Positions 1-7,507 of a stretch of DNA of 18,220 nt are shown here, piece by piece. A program made the translations under genes and the position numbers. Origin of the DNA: an uncultured Curvibacter sp. (GTDB lineage: Bacteria > Pseudomonadota > Gammaproteobacteria > Burkholderiales > Burkholderiaceae). Location of the stretch: contig CAMLNH010000012.1 in the NCBI GenBank assembly GCA_946481355.1, forward strand, positions 1 to 18,220, read 5' to 3'. Position 1 is the stretch's first letter. Each line of letters opens with the position of its first letter. Below the pieces are notes generated by a model. It was not told the origin of the DNA. It was given only the letters and a program-made list of their open reading frames with translations, and ran no database searches.

Positions 1-705
1 AGGCTGGACCGGTGCCGCGGGTGCGACGGCCGGCTTGATCGCTGCGGGCGCAGGGGTCGCCGCTGCAGGTGGCGGTGGGGTGACGGCGGGTGGGGCAGGG
101 ACCGGTGTCGAGGCTGCGACCGGTGCTGCACTGACGGGCGGAGGAGTTGTCTTGACCACCGCCGGCGCCGGGGGAGGCGCGGCAACAGCCCGAGCGGGGG
201 CCGCAGCAGGCGGCGTCGGAGCGGCTGGCGCGGCCACAGGTTTGGGTGTGACAGCAGCCGGTGTTACAGCAGCGGGCGCCGCGGCTACAGGTGCAGGTGT
301 AGCGACGGGTGCCGGGGGTGTTGCAGACGAGGGAGGTTGCTGCCGTGACCGTTCCCGGATCAGCGCCTTGACGCGATCGAGGGTGACGATGGCCTGGGCC
401 ACGCTTTCCTGGACCGCCCGTTGCAACTCCTCGGTGGAGTAGCGGCCGCCGAAATCCGAAGGCAGTGTGGCATCGAAGGTCTCGATGGCGAACTTGCGGT
501 AGTCGGGCGAGTTGTTGCCCAGCACCTCGGCCAGGGAATCGTTGACACTCTTGTGCAGGCTTTCAAGGACAGGGTCCCAGCGGTCCAGGATGCGGGAGAC
601 ATCGAAGGCGCGCAGTTCCTTGATGCGCCAGTCGAGCGTGTCCTTGGCGCTGTTGGCGCCGGTCTTCTTGGGATTGCTGGAGGCTTTGGGGTTGGAGATG
701 GCCAC
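1..705 (-). CDS. Hypothetical protein with Pro/Ala-rich tail (3' end outside window)
   Basis: Unrecognised protein, read on the minus strand from a GTG at 705 as 235 open codons to the window edge, so the C-terminus is missing. Residues 1-123 look like a normal soluble domain: a polar Lys/Ser/Asn start, a patch around DTLDWRIKELRAFDVSRILDRW, and predicted helices ending in VTLDRVKALIRERSRQQ. From about residue 124 it becomes low-complexity Pro/Ala/Val/Thr (repeated APA, PPA, AVTP), resembling a TonB-type linker or spacer. No signal peptide or membrane segment is visible in this part. The frame has strong G/C third positions throughout the N-terminal domain, which supports real coding. The start is fixed by AGGAG 8 bases upstream, overlapping the stop of the ATPase gene, so the two are probably translationally coupled. 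I can assign no function; a structural or accessory role alongside the ATPase is only a guess from position. Confidence 0.8.
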   Translation of the reverse strand, partial: MAISNPKASSNPKKTGANSAKDTLDWRIKELRAFDVSRILDRWDPVLESLHKSVNDSLAEVLGNNSPDYRKFAIETFDATLPSDFGGRYSTEELQRAVQESVAQAIVTLDRVKALIRERSRQQPPSSATPPAPVATPAPVAAAPAAVTPAAVTPKPVAAPAAPTPPAAAPARAVAAPPPAPAVVKTTPPPVSAAPVAASTPVPAPPAVTPPPPAAATPAPAAIKPAVAPAAPVQP

Positions 706-713
706 GGTGTGAG

Positions 714-718
714 CTCCT
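714..718 (-). promoter_or_regulatory. Shine-Dalgarno overlapping upstream stop codon
   Basis: On the minus strand the bases read TAGGAG: the TAG is the stop of the YjgR-like gene and AGGAG is the ribosome binding site of the next gene, 8 bases before its GTG. This decides the non-ATG start at 705 and implies termination-reinitiation coupling. Confidence 0.7.
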
Positions 719-2225
719 AGCGCCGCTTGCCGCCGCCCAGGATGCTGCCCAGCACCCCGCGGATGATCTGCCGTCCGACCTCGCGCCCGATGGAGCTGGC
801 AGCGCTCTTGATCAGCTGTTCGCCGGCGCTGGCGCGTGTGCGCCTGGCGCCGCCGCCGAGCATGCCGCCCAGGCTGTCGAGCAGGCCGCCATCCGCTTTC
901 TCCTGGGCTTCGGCCTCCTGCTGGGCCTGGACCTCGGCCTGTTTGGCCTGGGTGCGCTGGCTCAGACGCTCGAAGGCCGATTCGCGGTCCACGGTCTTTT
1001 CGTAGACGCCGGCCACCACGGAGCCCGTGATCAGGGCCTTGCGCTGCTCGGGGCTGACCGGGCCGATCTGGCTGCCCGGGGGCAGAACGTAGACGCGTTC
1101 AGTCACACAGGGGCGGCCTTTTTCGTCGAGGAAGCTTACGAGCGCCTCGCCCACGCCGAGCTCGGTGATGGCCGTGGCGATGTCCAGCCTGGGGTTGGCA
1201 CGCATGGTCTCGGCGGCCGACTTCACGGCCTTCTGGTCGCGCGGCGTGAAGGCCCGCAGCGCGTGCTGCACGCGGTTGCCCAGCTGGCCCAGAACGGTGT
1301 CGGGGATGTCCAGCGGATTCTGGGTGACGAAATACACGCCCACGCCCTTGGAGCGCACCAGGCGCACCACGAGCTCGATGCGTTCGATCAGGGCCTTGGG
1401 CGCGTCGTTGAAGAGCAGATGGGCCTCGTCGAAGAAGAAGACCAGCTTGGGCTTGTCCACATCGCCGACCTCGGGCAGCTGCTCGAACAGTTCGGACAGC
1501 AGCCACAGCAGAAAGGTGGCGTAAAGCCGTGGCGAGTTCATGAGTTTGTCGGCGGCCAGCACGTTGACCACGCCGTGGCCCTTGCCGTCGGTCTGCATGA
1601 AGTCGGCGATGTCCAGCATGGGTTCGCCGAAGAACTGGCTGCCGCCCTGTTCCTCGATCTGCAGCAGACCGCGCTGGATGGCACCGATGCTGGCCGCGCT
1701 GATGTTGCCGTACTGGGTGCGGAACTGCGCGGCGTTGTCGCCCACGTGCTGGCACATGGCGCGCAGGTCTTTCAGGTCCAGCAGCAGCAGGCCCTGGTCG
1801 TCGGCGATCTTGAAGACCAGCTGCAGCACGCCTTCCTGGGTGTCGTTGAGGTTGAGCATGCGGCCCAGCAGCAGGGGGCCCAGGTCGCTGACGGTGGCCC
1901 GCACGGGGTGGCCCTGCTCGCCGAACACGTCCCAGAGCGTGGTGGGACAGGCCAGGGAGGCGGGGGCATCGAGCCCGCGCTCGGCCAGCACCTTGGCCAG
2001 CTTGTCGCCGATCCTGCCGGCCTGCGAGATGCCCGTCAGATCGCCCTTGATGTCGGCCAGGAAGACCGGCACGCCGATCTTCGAGAAGCCCTCGGCCAGG
2101 GTCTGCAGGGTGATGGTCTTGCCGGTGCCGGTGGCGCCGGTGATCAGGCCGTGGCGGTTGGCCTTGTCGGGGCGCAGGTAGCAATGGATGTCACCGTGGC
2201 GGGCGATCAGGATGGGTTCAGCCAT
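717..2225 (-). CDS. yjgR: DUF853 / HerA-like P-loop ATPase, YjgR family
   Basis: Predicted cytoplasmic P-loop ATPase of the DUF853 family (E. coli YjgR), related to the C-terminal ATPase core of HerA/FtsK-type motors; the cellular role of the family is not established. The 502-residue length fits the family (about 500). Walker A is GATGTGKT at residues 30-37, close to the N-terminus as expected. A Walker B-like stretch [13 protein letters not shown] lies in the middle of the protein, followed by [18 protein letters not shown], a sensor-like segment of such motors. The C-terminal 90 residues are Gln/Ala-rich and then Gly-rich with a basic end (LGGGKRR), typical of YjgR proteins. I chose the ATG at 2225 ([11 protein letters not shown]), which matches family N-termini; an in-frame ATG 25 codons upstream would add an Arg/Pro-rich stretch lying in the divergent promoter region. 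It is divergent from yebC and coupled downstream to the Pro/Ala-rich protein gene. Confidence 0.88.
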   Translation of the reverse strand: MAEPILIARHGDIHCYLRPDKANRHGLITGATGTGKTITLQTLAEGFSKIGVPVFLADIKGDLTGISQAGRIGDKLAKVLAERGLDAPASLACPTTLWDVFGEQGHPVRATVSDLGPLLLGRMLNLNDTQEGVLQLVFKIADDQGLLLLDLKDLRAMCQHVGDNAAQFRTQYGNISAASIGAIQRGLLQIEEQGGSQFFGEPMLDIADFMQTDGKGHGVVNVLAADKLMNSPRLYATFLLWLLSELFEQLPEVGDVDKPKLVFFFDEAHLLFNDAPKALIERIELVVRLVRSKGVGVYFVTQNPLDIPDTVLGQLGNRVQHALRAFTPRDQKAVKSAAETMRANPRLDIATAITELGVGEALVSFLDEKGRPCVTERVYVLPPGSQIGPVSPEQRKALITGSVVAGVYEKTVDRESAFERLSQRTQAKQAEVQAQQEAEAQEKADGGLLDSLGGMLGGGARRTRASAGEQLIKSAASSIGREVGRQIIRGVLGSILGGGKRR

Positions 2226-2246
2226 GGGTATGCCTAAAAGTACAAT
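2217..2246 (+). promoter_or_regulatory. Possible sigma-70 promoter for yebC
   Basis: TACAAT (2241-2246) is a good -10 match. TTCAGC (2217-2222) is a weak -35, 18 bases upstream. This would give a leader of roughly 75 bases before yebC. It lies in the 103-base divergent gap between the YjgR-like gene and yebC and slightly overlaps the 5' end of the YjgR-like gene. Seen by eye only; the -35 is poor, so confidence is low. No clear minus-strand promoter was recognised. Confidence 0.3.
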
Positions 2247-2328
2247 CGAGGGTGTTTTGCGCGTTCGTTCCGGCCGGAGCGAGCCGCTAGTCTCCCGCAT
2301 AGCCTAACCATAAAACAAGGACTTTCCC

Positions 2329-3048
2329 ATGGCTGGACACAGTAAGTGGGCCAATATCCAACACCGCAAGGGCCGCCAGGACGAGAAGCGCGGCAAGATC
2401 TGGACGCGTATCGTCCGCGAGATCACCGTGGCGGCCCGCGCCGGTGGTGGCGATCCGGCGATGAACCCCCGCTTGCGTCTGGCGATTGAAAAAGCCAAGG
2501 CCGCCAATATGCCGGCTGACCGCGTCAAATACAACGTCGACAAAGCGACCGGTTCCCTGGATGGCATCAACTACGAAGAAATCCGCTACGAAGGTTATGG
2601 CATCGCCGGCGCAGCCATCATCGTCGACACGATGACGGACAATCGCGTGCGCACCGTGGCCGAGGTGCGCCACGCCTTTTCCAAACACGGCGGCAATATG
2701 GGCACCGAAGGTTCGGTGGCTTTCCAGTTCAAGCACTGCGGCCAGCTGATCTTTGCCCCGGGTACAGATGAGGACAAGGTCATGGAAGTGGCGCTGGAGG
2801 CCGGCGCCGAGGACGTGGTCTCGGATGACGATGGCGCCATCGAGGTGCTGACCACCCCGCATGATTTCGAGGCGGTCAAGAACGCGCTGGAAGCCGCTGG
2901 CCTCAAGGCTGAAGTGGCCGGCGTGACCATGCGCCCCGAGAACACCATTGAACTGAGCGGCGACGATGCCGCGAAGATGCAGAAACTGCTGGATGTCATC
3001 GAGGATCTTGATGACGTGCAAGAGGTCTATCACAACGCAGCGCTGTAA
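2329..3048 (+). CDS. yebC: YebC/PmpR family protein (transcriptional regulator / translation factor)
   Basis: Member of the YebC/TACO1 family. Members have been described as DNA-binding regulators (PmpR) and, more recently, as factors helping ribosomes through proline-rich or stalling sequences; which applies here cannot be told from sequence. The N-terminus [20 protein letters not shown] is the family hallmark, followed by the conserved [26 protein letters not shown] and [19 protein letters not shown] segments. Later family signatures include [15 protein letters not shown] and a C-terminal [18 protein letters not shown]. The length of 239 residues is normal. AAGGA at 2317-2321 sits 7 bases before the ATG. 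It opens the long plus-strand run of housekeeping genes, 38 bases ahead of purD, and lies head-to-head with the YjgR-like gene. Confidence 0.97.
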   Translation: MAGHSKWANIQHRKGRQDEKRGKIWTRIVREITVAARAGGGDPAMNPRLRLAIEKAKAANMPADRVKYNVDKATGSLDGINYEEIRYEGYGIAGAAIIVDTMTDNRVRTVAEVRHAFSKHGGNMGTEGSVAFQFKHCGQLIFAPGTDEDKVMEVALEAGAEDVVSDDDGAIEVLTTPHDFEAVKNALEAAGLKAEVAGVTMRPENTIELSGDDAAKMQKLLDVIEDLDDVQEVYHNAAL

Positions 3049-3086
3049 GCTGGCTTGCCGTTTCAAGGCGAGCGGAACAAGGATTT

Positions 3087-4367
3087 ATGAAAGTTTTAGT
3101 CATCGGCGGCGGTGGCCGCGAACACGCGCTGGCCTGGAAGCTGGCGCAGTCGCCCAAGGTACAGATGGTCTACGTGGCGCCGGGCAACGGCGGTACCGCG
3201 CGCGACAAGCGTCTGGTCAATGTGCCCATCAGCGACGTGCAGGCGCTGCGTGAGTGGGCGCAGCAGGAGAAGATCGGTCTGACCGTGGTCGGCCCCGAGG
3301 CGCCGTTGGCCGCCGGCGTGGTGGACGAATTCCGCGCGCACGGCATGCGCATCTTCGGACCCACCAGGGCGGCAGCGCAGCTGGAAAGCTCCAAGGCCTT
3401 TTCCAAGGCCTTCATGAAACGCCACGGCATTCCCACGGCCGAGTACGACAGCTTCACTGACGCTGCTGCAGCGCATGCCTATGTGGACAGGATGGGAGCC
3501 CCCATCGTGGTCAAGGCCGATGGCCTGGCCGCGGGCAAGGGCGTGGTCGTGGCCATGACGGCGGCCGAGGCCCATGAGGCCATCGACTTCATGCTGCTGG
3601 ACAACAAGCTGGGCGTGACGCACAACGAGGGGGGCGCACGCGTGGTGATCGAGCAGTTCCTGCAGGGCGAAGAAGCCAGTTTCATCGTGCTGTGCGACGG
3701 CAAGAACGTGGTGGCGCTGGCCACCAGCCAGGACCACAAGCGCCTGCTCGATGCCGACGAAGGCCCCAACACCGGCGGCATGGGTGCCTATTCGCCCGCG
3801 CCCGTGGTGACGCCGGCGGTGCATGCCCGTGCCATGCGCGAGATCATCCTGCCGACCATCAAGGGCATGGAAAAAGACGGCATCCCCTATACGGGCTTTC
3901 TCTACGCGGGTCTGATGATCGATGCCAGCGGCGCACCCAAGACGCTGGAATTCAACTGCCGCATGGGCGACCCCGAGACCCAGCCCATCATGATGCGCCT
4001 CAAGAGCGACCTCGTGGACGTGATGCAGGCCGCCATCGAAGGCAAGCTGGACCAGGTTGAACTCGACTGGGACCGCCGCATCGCCCTGGGCGTGGTCATG
4101 GCCGCGCACGGCTATCCCATGAGCCCGCGCAAGGGCGACGTGATCACGGGTCTGCCGGCCGATACCGAAGAAGGCGTGGTCTTCCATGCCGGCACGGCCC
4201 TGAAGGACGGGCAGGTGACGGTCACCGGCGGCCGCGTGCTCTGCGTGACTGCCCTGGGCGATACCACCAAGCAGGCCCAGCAGCGCGCCTACGAGCTGCT
4301 GCAGAACATCCGCTTCGACGGCATGCAGTACCGCCGCGACATCGGTTACCGCGCGATCAAGGCCTGA
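3087..4367 (+). CDS. purD: Phosphoribosylamine-glycine ligase (GAR synthetase)
   Basis: Catalyses the ATP-dependent joining of glycine to 5-phosphoribosylamine, giving glycinamide ribonucleotide, the second step of de novo purine synthesis, in the cytoplasm. It has 426 residues, the normal bacterial monofunctional length. The N-terminal domain begins MKVLVIGGGGREHALAWKL with PGNGGT at 32-37. The ATP-grasp core shows KADGLAAGKG at 143-152, the GGMGAYSPAPV block at 230-240 and the metal-binding CRMGDPETQ at 291-299. AAGGA lies 6 bases before the ATG. It follows yebC by 38 bases and precedes the acyltransferase gene by 10 bases, so all three are probably co-transcribed. No anomalies seen. Confidence 0.98.
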   Translation: MKVLVIGGGGREHALAWKLAQSPKVQMVYVAPGNGGTARDKRLVNVPISDVQALREWAQQEKIGLTVVGPEAPLAAGVVDEFRAHGMRIFGPTRAAAQLESSKAFSKAFMKRHGIPTAEYDSFTDAAAAHAYVDRMGAPIVVKADGLAAGKGVVVAMTAAEAHEAIDFMLLDNKLGVTHNEGGARVVIEQFLQGEEASFIVLCDGKNVVALATSQDHKRLLDADEGPNTGGMGAYSPAPVVTPAVHARAMREIILPTIKGMEKDGIPYTGFLYAGLMIDASGAPKTLEFNCRMGDPETQPIMMRLKSDLVDVMQAAIEGKLDQVELDWDRRIALGVVMAAHGYPMSPRKGDVITGLPADTEEGVVFHAGTALKDGQVTVTGGRVLCVTALGDTTKQAQQRAYELLQNIRFDGMQYRRDIGYRAIKA

Positions 4368-4377
4368 TCCCGTTCTG

Positions 4378-5025
4378 ATGACCCCCAACGATTTCCCGCC
4401 GCCTTACCCGGTGCAGTTCCAAGGCAGCGCTGTGGCGCGCTGGCTGCTGCGCCGCATGGGCTGGCGTGTGGATTTTCAGGGCCTGCCCGGCCTGCAGGGG
4501 GTGCTGGCCGTCTACCCGCACACCAGCAACTGGGACTTCGTGGTGTTGCTCATCGTCAAATGGGCGATTGGCATCCCGGTGCGCTTCTGGGGCAAGGACA
4601 GCCTGTTCCGCTTCCCCGTTTTCGGGCACTGGATGCGCTACCTTGGGGGCGTGCCGGTGGAACGCACCAGCGCCAAGGGGGTGGTGGGTGATACGGTGGC
4701 CCATATCCAGGCGGCGCGAGACAAGGGCGAGTACTTCTGGCTGGCGCTCGCACCCGAGGGCACGCGCAAGCTCATCCCGGGCTGGCGCAGCGGCTTCTAC
4801 CGCACTGCGGTGCAGGCCGGGGTGCCGCTGGCGCTGGTCAAGGTCAATTACACCGATCGCGAAGTGACAGTGCGCAATTTCCTGCGCCTCAGCGGTGACG
4901 AGGCCGTGGACTTCGCGCGCATGGCGGCCGGCCTGGAAGGCGCCGTGGGCTGCAGGCCCGGGAACGCCGCTCCCATCCGCCTGCTCGATGCCAGCGTGCC
5001 ACGTGAAGAAACAATCGTGAAATGA
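4378..5025 (+). CDS. Lysophospholipid (1-acylglycerol-3-phosphate) acyltransferase family protein
   Basis: PlsC-like acyltransferase of 215 residues. Such enzymes transfer an acyl chain to lysophosphatidate or another lipid acceptor at the inner face of the cytoplasmic membrane. The catalytic H-x4-D motif is HTSNWD at residues 48-53, the acceptor-binding GGVPVER block is at 90-96 and the PEGTR motif at 126-130. Spacing between blocks fits the family. A hydrophobic stretch around residues 54-66 could touch the membrane. The exact acceptor is uncertain: the LAPEGTRK form is seen in many PlsC relatives that are not the main housekeeping enzyme, so I give no symbol. There is no clear Shine-Dalgarno before the ATG, which lies 10 bases after purD, and the stop overlaps the hemF start by 4 bases (ATGA), suggesting translational coupling in both directions. 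Confidence 0.9.
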   Translation: MTPNDFPPPYPVQFQGSAVARWLLRRMGWRVDFQGLPGLQGVLAVYPHTSNWDFVVLLIVKWAIGIPVRFWGKDSLFRFPVFGHWMRYLGGVPVERTSAKGVVGDTVAHIQAARDKGEYFWLALAPEGTRKLIPGWRSGFYRTAVQAGVPLALVKVNYTDREVTVRNFLRLSGDEAVDFARMAAGLEGAVGCRPGNAAPIRLLDASVPREETIVK

Positions 5026-5954
5026 CCATGGACACCAGCCGCAACGTCAGCGCTGTGCGCGACTATCTGCAGGGCCTGCAGCAGCGCATCACCGACGCCA
5101 TAGCCACCATCGACGGTGGCAGCTTCCTGGCCGACGCCTGGCGCAAGGCACCTGGCGAGCCGCTGCAGGGCAGCGGCCTGACCAAGATCCTGGAAAACGG
5201 TGCCGTGTTCGAGCGGGCTGGCTGCGGCTTTTCGCAAGTGCAGGGCCCCAGGCTGCCGCCTTCGGCCACGCAGCATCGTCCGGAACTCGCCGGGGCTCCC
5301 TTCGAGGCCATGGGCGTGTCCCTGGTCTTCCATCCGCGCAATCCCTATGTACCCACGGTGCACATGAACGTGCGCATGCTGGCCGCGAAGGGACCGGACG
5401 GGCAGGGGGTCTGCTGGTTCGGCGGCGGCATGGATCTCACGCCCTATTACGGCTTCGAGGAGGACGCGGTGCATTTCCACACCGTCTGCCGCGATGCCCT
5501 GCAGCCTTTTGGCGCGGACAAGTACCCGCGCTTCAAGGCCTGGTGCGACGAGTACTTCTTCCTCAAGCACCGCAACGAGGCGCGTGGCGTTGGAGGTGTG
5601 TTCTTCGACGATTTCTCGGAGCTGGGCTTCGAGGGCAGCTTTGCCATGCTGCGTGCGGTGGGCGATGCTTTCCTGGCTGCCTATCTGCCCGTCGTCGAGC
5701 GCCGCAAGGCCATGGCCTACGGCGAGCGCGAGCGCAATTTCCAGCTCTACCGCCGCGGCCGCTACGTCGAGTTCAACCTGGTCTGGGACCGCGGCACGCA
5801 CTTCGGCCTGCAGTCGGGCGGGCGCACCGAATCCATCCTGCTGTCCATGCCGCCGCTGGCGAGCTGGGCCTACCAGCAGCAGCCCGAGCCGGGTTCGTCC
5901 GAAGCCGAGCTCTACACCCGCTTTCTGCCGCGGCGCGACTGGATCCTATCTTGA
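5022..5954 (+). CDS. hemF: Oxygen-dependent coproporphyrinogen III oxidase
   Basis: Converts coproporphyrinogen III to protoporphyrinogen IX by oxidative decarboxylation of two propionates using O2; an aerobic step of haem synthesis, soluble and dimeric. It has 310 residues (E. coli HemF 299). Family signatures are intact: HMNVR at 114-118, [12 protein letters not shown] at 132-143, the KAWCDEYF block at 172-179 with a following Lys/His cluster, [13 protein letters not shown] at 186-198, and [15 protein letters not shown] near the C-terminus. The chosen start shares ATGA with the acyltransferase stop; a second ATG two codons later (5028) is equally possible. The 3' end overlaps the TTG start of nadD. 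Presence of HemF implies oxygen is available to the cell at least part of the time. Confidence 0.97.
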   Translation: MTMDTSRNVSAVRDYLQGLQQRITDAIATIDGGSFLADAWRKAPGEPLQGSGLTKILENGAVFERAGCGFSQVQGPRLPPSATQHRPELAGAPFEAMGVSLVFHPRNPYVPTVHMNVRMLAAKGPDGQGVCWFGGGMDLTPYYGFEEDAVHFHTVCRDALQPFGADKYPRFKAWCDEYFFLKHRNEARGVGGVFFDDFSELGFEGSFAMLRAVGDAFLAAYLPVVERRKAMAYGERERNFQLYRRGRYVEFNLVWDRGTHFGLQSGGRTESILLSMPPLASWAYQQQPEPGSSEAELYTRFLPRRDWILS

Positions 5955-6559
5955 ACATCCGCAAACTCGGCATGTTCGGCGGTGCCTTCGACCCGCCGCA
6001 CCTCGCCCACCGTGCGCTGGCGGGGGCGGCGCTCGCGCAGCTGCAGCTCGATGCCCTGCACGTGTTGCCCACCGGCCGCGCCTGGCACAAGACCCGCCCG
6101 CTGACCGGCGCTGCCCATCGTCTGGCCATGAGCCGGCTGACCTTCGAGGATCTGGGGCCTGTGGTGCTCGATGACCGCGAGATCCGTCGGGATGGCCCGT
6201 CCTACACCCTGGACACGCTGCGCGAGCTGCATGCCGAGCACCCGCAGGCCGAGTTGTTCCTGGTCATGGGCAAGGACCAGGCCGACGTGCTGCCGACCTG
6301 GCGCAACTGGCAGGAGATCGTGACCCTGGCCACCATCTGCGTGGCCGACCGCGATGTGCTGACCGGACAGGAAACCCGCTTCGTCCCGCCGCCCGAGATG
6401 GCCGGGCGTTTCCGCAAGATTGAAATGCCGGCCATGGACATCAGCGCCACCGGCATCCGCGCCCGGGTGGCCGGAGGGCAGGGGATCGCGCCTCTGGTCA
6501 GCCCCGCCGTTGCACGCTATATTGAACAAAACCATCTTTACTCAGGAGCTGATTCGTGA
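5951..6559 (+). CDS. nadD: Nicotinate-nucleotide adenylyltransferase
   Basis: Adenylates nicotinate mononucleotide with ATP to give deamido-NAD, a late step of NAD synthesis. It is 202 residues from a TTG at 5951 that overlaps the hemF stop (TTGA); an ATG at 5972 would start at [10 protein letters not shown] and trims too close to the nucleotide-binding loop, so TTG is preferred. The nucleotidyltransferase signature is [12 protein letters not shown] (9-20), where the usual H-x-G-H is H-L-A-H. Further blocks are [16 protein letters not shown] and the C-terminal [10 protein letters not shown], close to the family ISST-x-IR. The frame ends in HLYSGADS; the last residues and the stop lie inside the left inverted repeat of the structured element, so the native C-terminus probably ended near HLY. 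Start and tail are the only uncertain parts. Confidence 0.93.
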   Translation: MNIRKLGMFGGAFDPPHLAHRALAGAALAQLQLDALHVLPTGRAWHKTRPLTGAAHRLAMSRLTFEDLGPVVLDDREIRRDGPSYTLDTLRELHAEHPQAELFLVMGKDQADVLPTWRNWQEIVTLATICVADRDVLTGQETRFVPPPEMAGRFRKIEMPAMDISATGIRARVAGGQGIAPLVSPAVARYIEQNHLYSGADS

Positions 6560-6576
6560 GTTATTTGGGGATCGCG
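6545..6576 (+). repeat. Left terminal inverted repeat
   Basis: Begins GGAGCTGATTCGTGAG and ends TTTGGGGATCGCG. It pairs with 6787-6817 with one mismatch (A for G after GGAGCTG) and one extra A. It contains the stop codon of nadD (6557-6559). Confidence 0.85.
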
Positions 6577-6678
6577 CTCATGCTTTTTCGGGATGGAGTG
6601 CAAGGCGCAAAACCCAAGGCAAGGCTGGACGCCTTGCCTGGTTTTGCAACGCCGCAGGCCGCCCGAAAAAGCATGAGC
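6576..6678. repeat. Hairpin domain A (17-base perfect arms plus inner stem)
   Basis: Outer arms GCTCATGCTTTTTCGGG (6576-6592) and its exact complement (6662-6678). Inside lies a second stem: GCAAAACC (6607-6614) with GGTTTTGC (6640-6647), and GGCAAGGC (6618-6625) with GCCTTGCC (6631-6638), closed by a 5-base loop. The arm starts on the last base of the left terminal repeat. Confidence 0.85.
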
Positions 6679-6685
6679 CCTGCGG

Positions 6686-6787
6686 GTTGTGGTGAAATCG
6701 GGCGACTTGCCCACCAAATTCCTTGCATGGGCAGACAGCCCATGCTGCGAAATGTTGGTGGTCAATTCATCTCGATTGCACCGCAAC
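6686..6787. repeat. Hairpin domain B (nested stems)
   Basis: Outer arms GTTGTGGTGAAATCG (6686-6700) and CGATTGCACCGCAAC (6773-6787) pair at 13 of 15 positions. Next inward, CCACCAA (6711-6717) pairs with TTGGTGG (6755-6761). The tip is GCATGGGC (6725-6732) with GCCCATGC (6738-6745) around an AGACA loop. The outer arm ends on the first base of the right terminal repeat. Confidence 0.75.
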
Positions 6788-6817
6788 GCGACCCCAAATA
6801 ACTCACGAACCAGCTCC
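6787..6817 (-). repeat. Right terminal inverted repeat
   Basis: Reads CGCGACCCCAAATAACTCAC and on to CCAGCTCC on the plus strand, the inverted partner of 6545-6576. It ends 9 bases before the rsfS ATG, and no Shine-Dalgarno is left between it and the start. Confidence 0.85.
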
Positions 6818-6826
6818 CCGCACCTG

Positions 6827-7498
6827 ATGATCACTGAAACCGCCGCCAAGAAAGATATCCAGAAACTCCAGCGCGCCATCGTCGATGGCCTGGAGGACGT
6901 GAAGGCCCAGGACATCCAGGTGTTCAATACCGAGAAGCTATCGCCGCTGTTCGAGCGCGTGGTGGTGGCCTCGGGCACGTCCAACCGTCAAACCAAGGCC
7001 CTGGCCGCCAGCGTGCGTGATGCCGTGCGTGATGCCGGCTTCAACAAGCCGCGCATGGAAGGCGAGGACAACGGCGAATGGATCATCGTGGACTGCGGCC
7101 AGGCCGTGGTGCATATCATGCAGCCAGCCATCCGCCAGTACTACCACCTTGAAGACCTCTGGGGCGAGACGCCGGTGCGCCTGAAGTTCGGGGCCGACAA
7201 GCCCATGGCCCAGGTCGCGCCCAGGAAGGAAGAAGTCAAGGCGACCAGCCTGAAGCGCTCCAGCGCAGCGAAGAAGGGACAGACCGAGGCTTTCCCGTCC
7301 AGGGCGCAGCAGCAGAAGGCCGCCGCCAAATCCTCCGGCAAGGCACCGGCCAAGAAGACGGTCGCGGGCAAGACCCCGGCCCTCAAGACGGCCAAGCCCG
7401 CGCCCAAGGTCGTGAAGGTCAACGCCCCCAAGCCGGCGGCCAAGAAGGTCGTGGCGAAGAAGGCCCCGGCCAAGAAGAGCCCTGCCCGCAAGGGCTGA
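6827..7498 (+). CDS. rsfS: Ribosomal silencing factor RsfS with long basic C-terminal tail
   Basis: RsfS (YbeB/Iojap family) binds ribosomal protein uL14 on the 50S subunit and blocks joining of the 30S, lowering translation in stationary phase or starvation. The conserved domain covers about residues 5-118: LQRAIVDGLEDVKAQDIQVF, VVASGTSNRQTKALAASV and GEWIIVDCGQAVVHIMQPAIRQYYHLEDLW, all typical. Family members are usually 105-130 residues; this one has 223 because residues 119-223 form a Lys/Ala/Pro-rich tail with repeated AKK, PAKK and KPA units, like histone H1 or bacterial nucleoid-associated tails. The tail probably binds RNA or DNA (inference). The ATG at 6827 begins MITETAAKKDIQKL, just after the structured element, with no recognisable Shine-Dalgarno. 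An in-frame GTG at 6689 lies inside the element and is unlikely. rlmH follows after 9 bases, as in many bacteria. Confidence 0.93.
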   Translation: MITETAAKKDIQKLQRAIVDGLEDVKAQDIQVFNTEKLSPLFERVVVASGTSNRQTKALAASVRDAVRDAGFNKPRMEGEDNGEWIIVDCGQAVVHIMQPAIRQYYHLEDLWGETPVRLKFGADKPMAQVAPRKEEVKATSLKRSSAAKKGQTEAFPSRAQQQKAAAKSSGKAPAKKTVAGKTPALKTAKPAPKVVKVNAPKPAAKKVVAKKAPAKKSPARKG

Positions 7499-7507
7499 TC
7501 CCTGGCC

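Larger units (their letters stand above)
6545..6817. mobile_element. MITE-like non-autonomous element with nested inverted repeats
   Basis: A 273-base block between nadD and rsfS. It is bounded by inverted repeats of 32 and 31 bases with one mismatch and one single-base indel, and filled by two independent hairpin domains (6576-6678 and 6686-6787). Together these could fold as a three-way junction in RNA or single-stranded DNA. It carries no credible gene; the short reading frames inside change strand and frame and match nothing I know. No clear target-site duplication is visible just outside the repeats (ACTCA on the left, CCGCA on the right). Size, terminal repeats and lack of a gene suggest a miniature inverted-repeat element moved by a transposase elsewhere. 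An alternative is a clade-specific structured intercistronic RNA. Within the operon it would be transcribed with nadD and rsfS. Confidence 0.7.

Noticed and set aside
35..442. Gly/Ala-rich plus-strand frame
   Set aside because: The mirror of the Pro/Ala-rich tail of the minus-strand gene; repetitive GC-rich codons give it no stop by chance.
1263..2237. Plus-strand frame opposite the YjgR-like gene
   Set aside because: An antisense shadow of a gene with intact Walker motifs; composition is atypical for a real protein.
3053..3073. Small hairpin between yebC and purD
   Set aside because: A 7-base stem with one G-U pair and no following T run; too weak to call a terminator, and the genes look co-transcribed.
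3096..4388. Long minus-strand frame opposite purD
   Set aside because: A shadow of purD with His/Ala-rich, motif-free sequence; purD is certain.
6556..6801. Short frame inside the structured element starting [11 protein letters not shown]
   Set aside because: It begins in one inverted repeat and ends in the other, reads through hairpin arms, and has no family resemblance; more likely chance.
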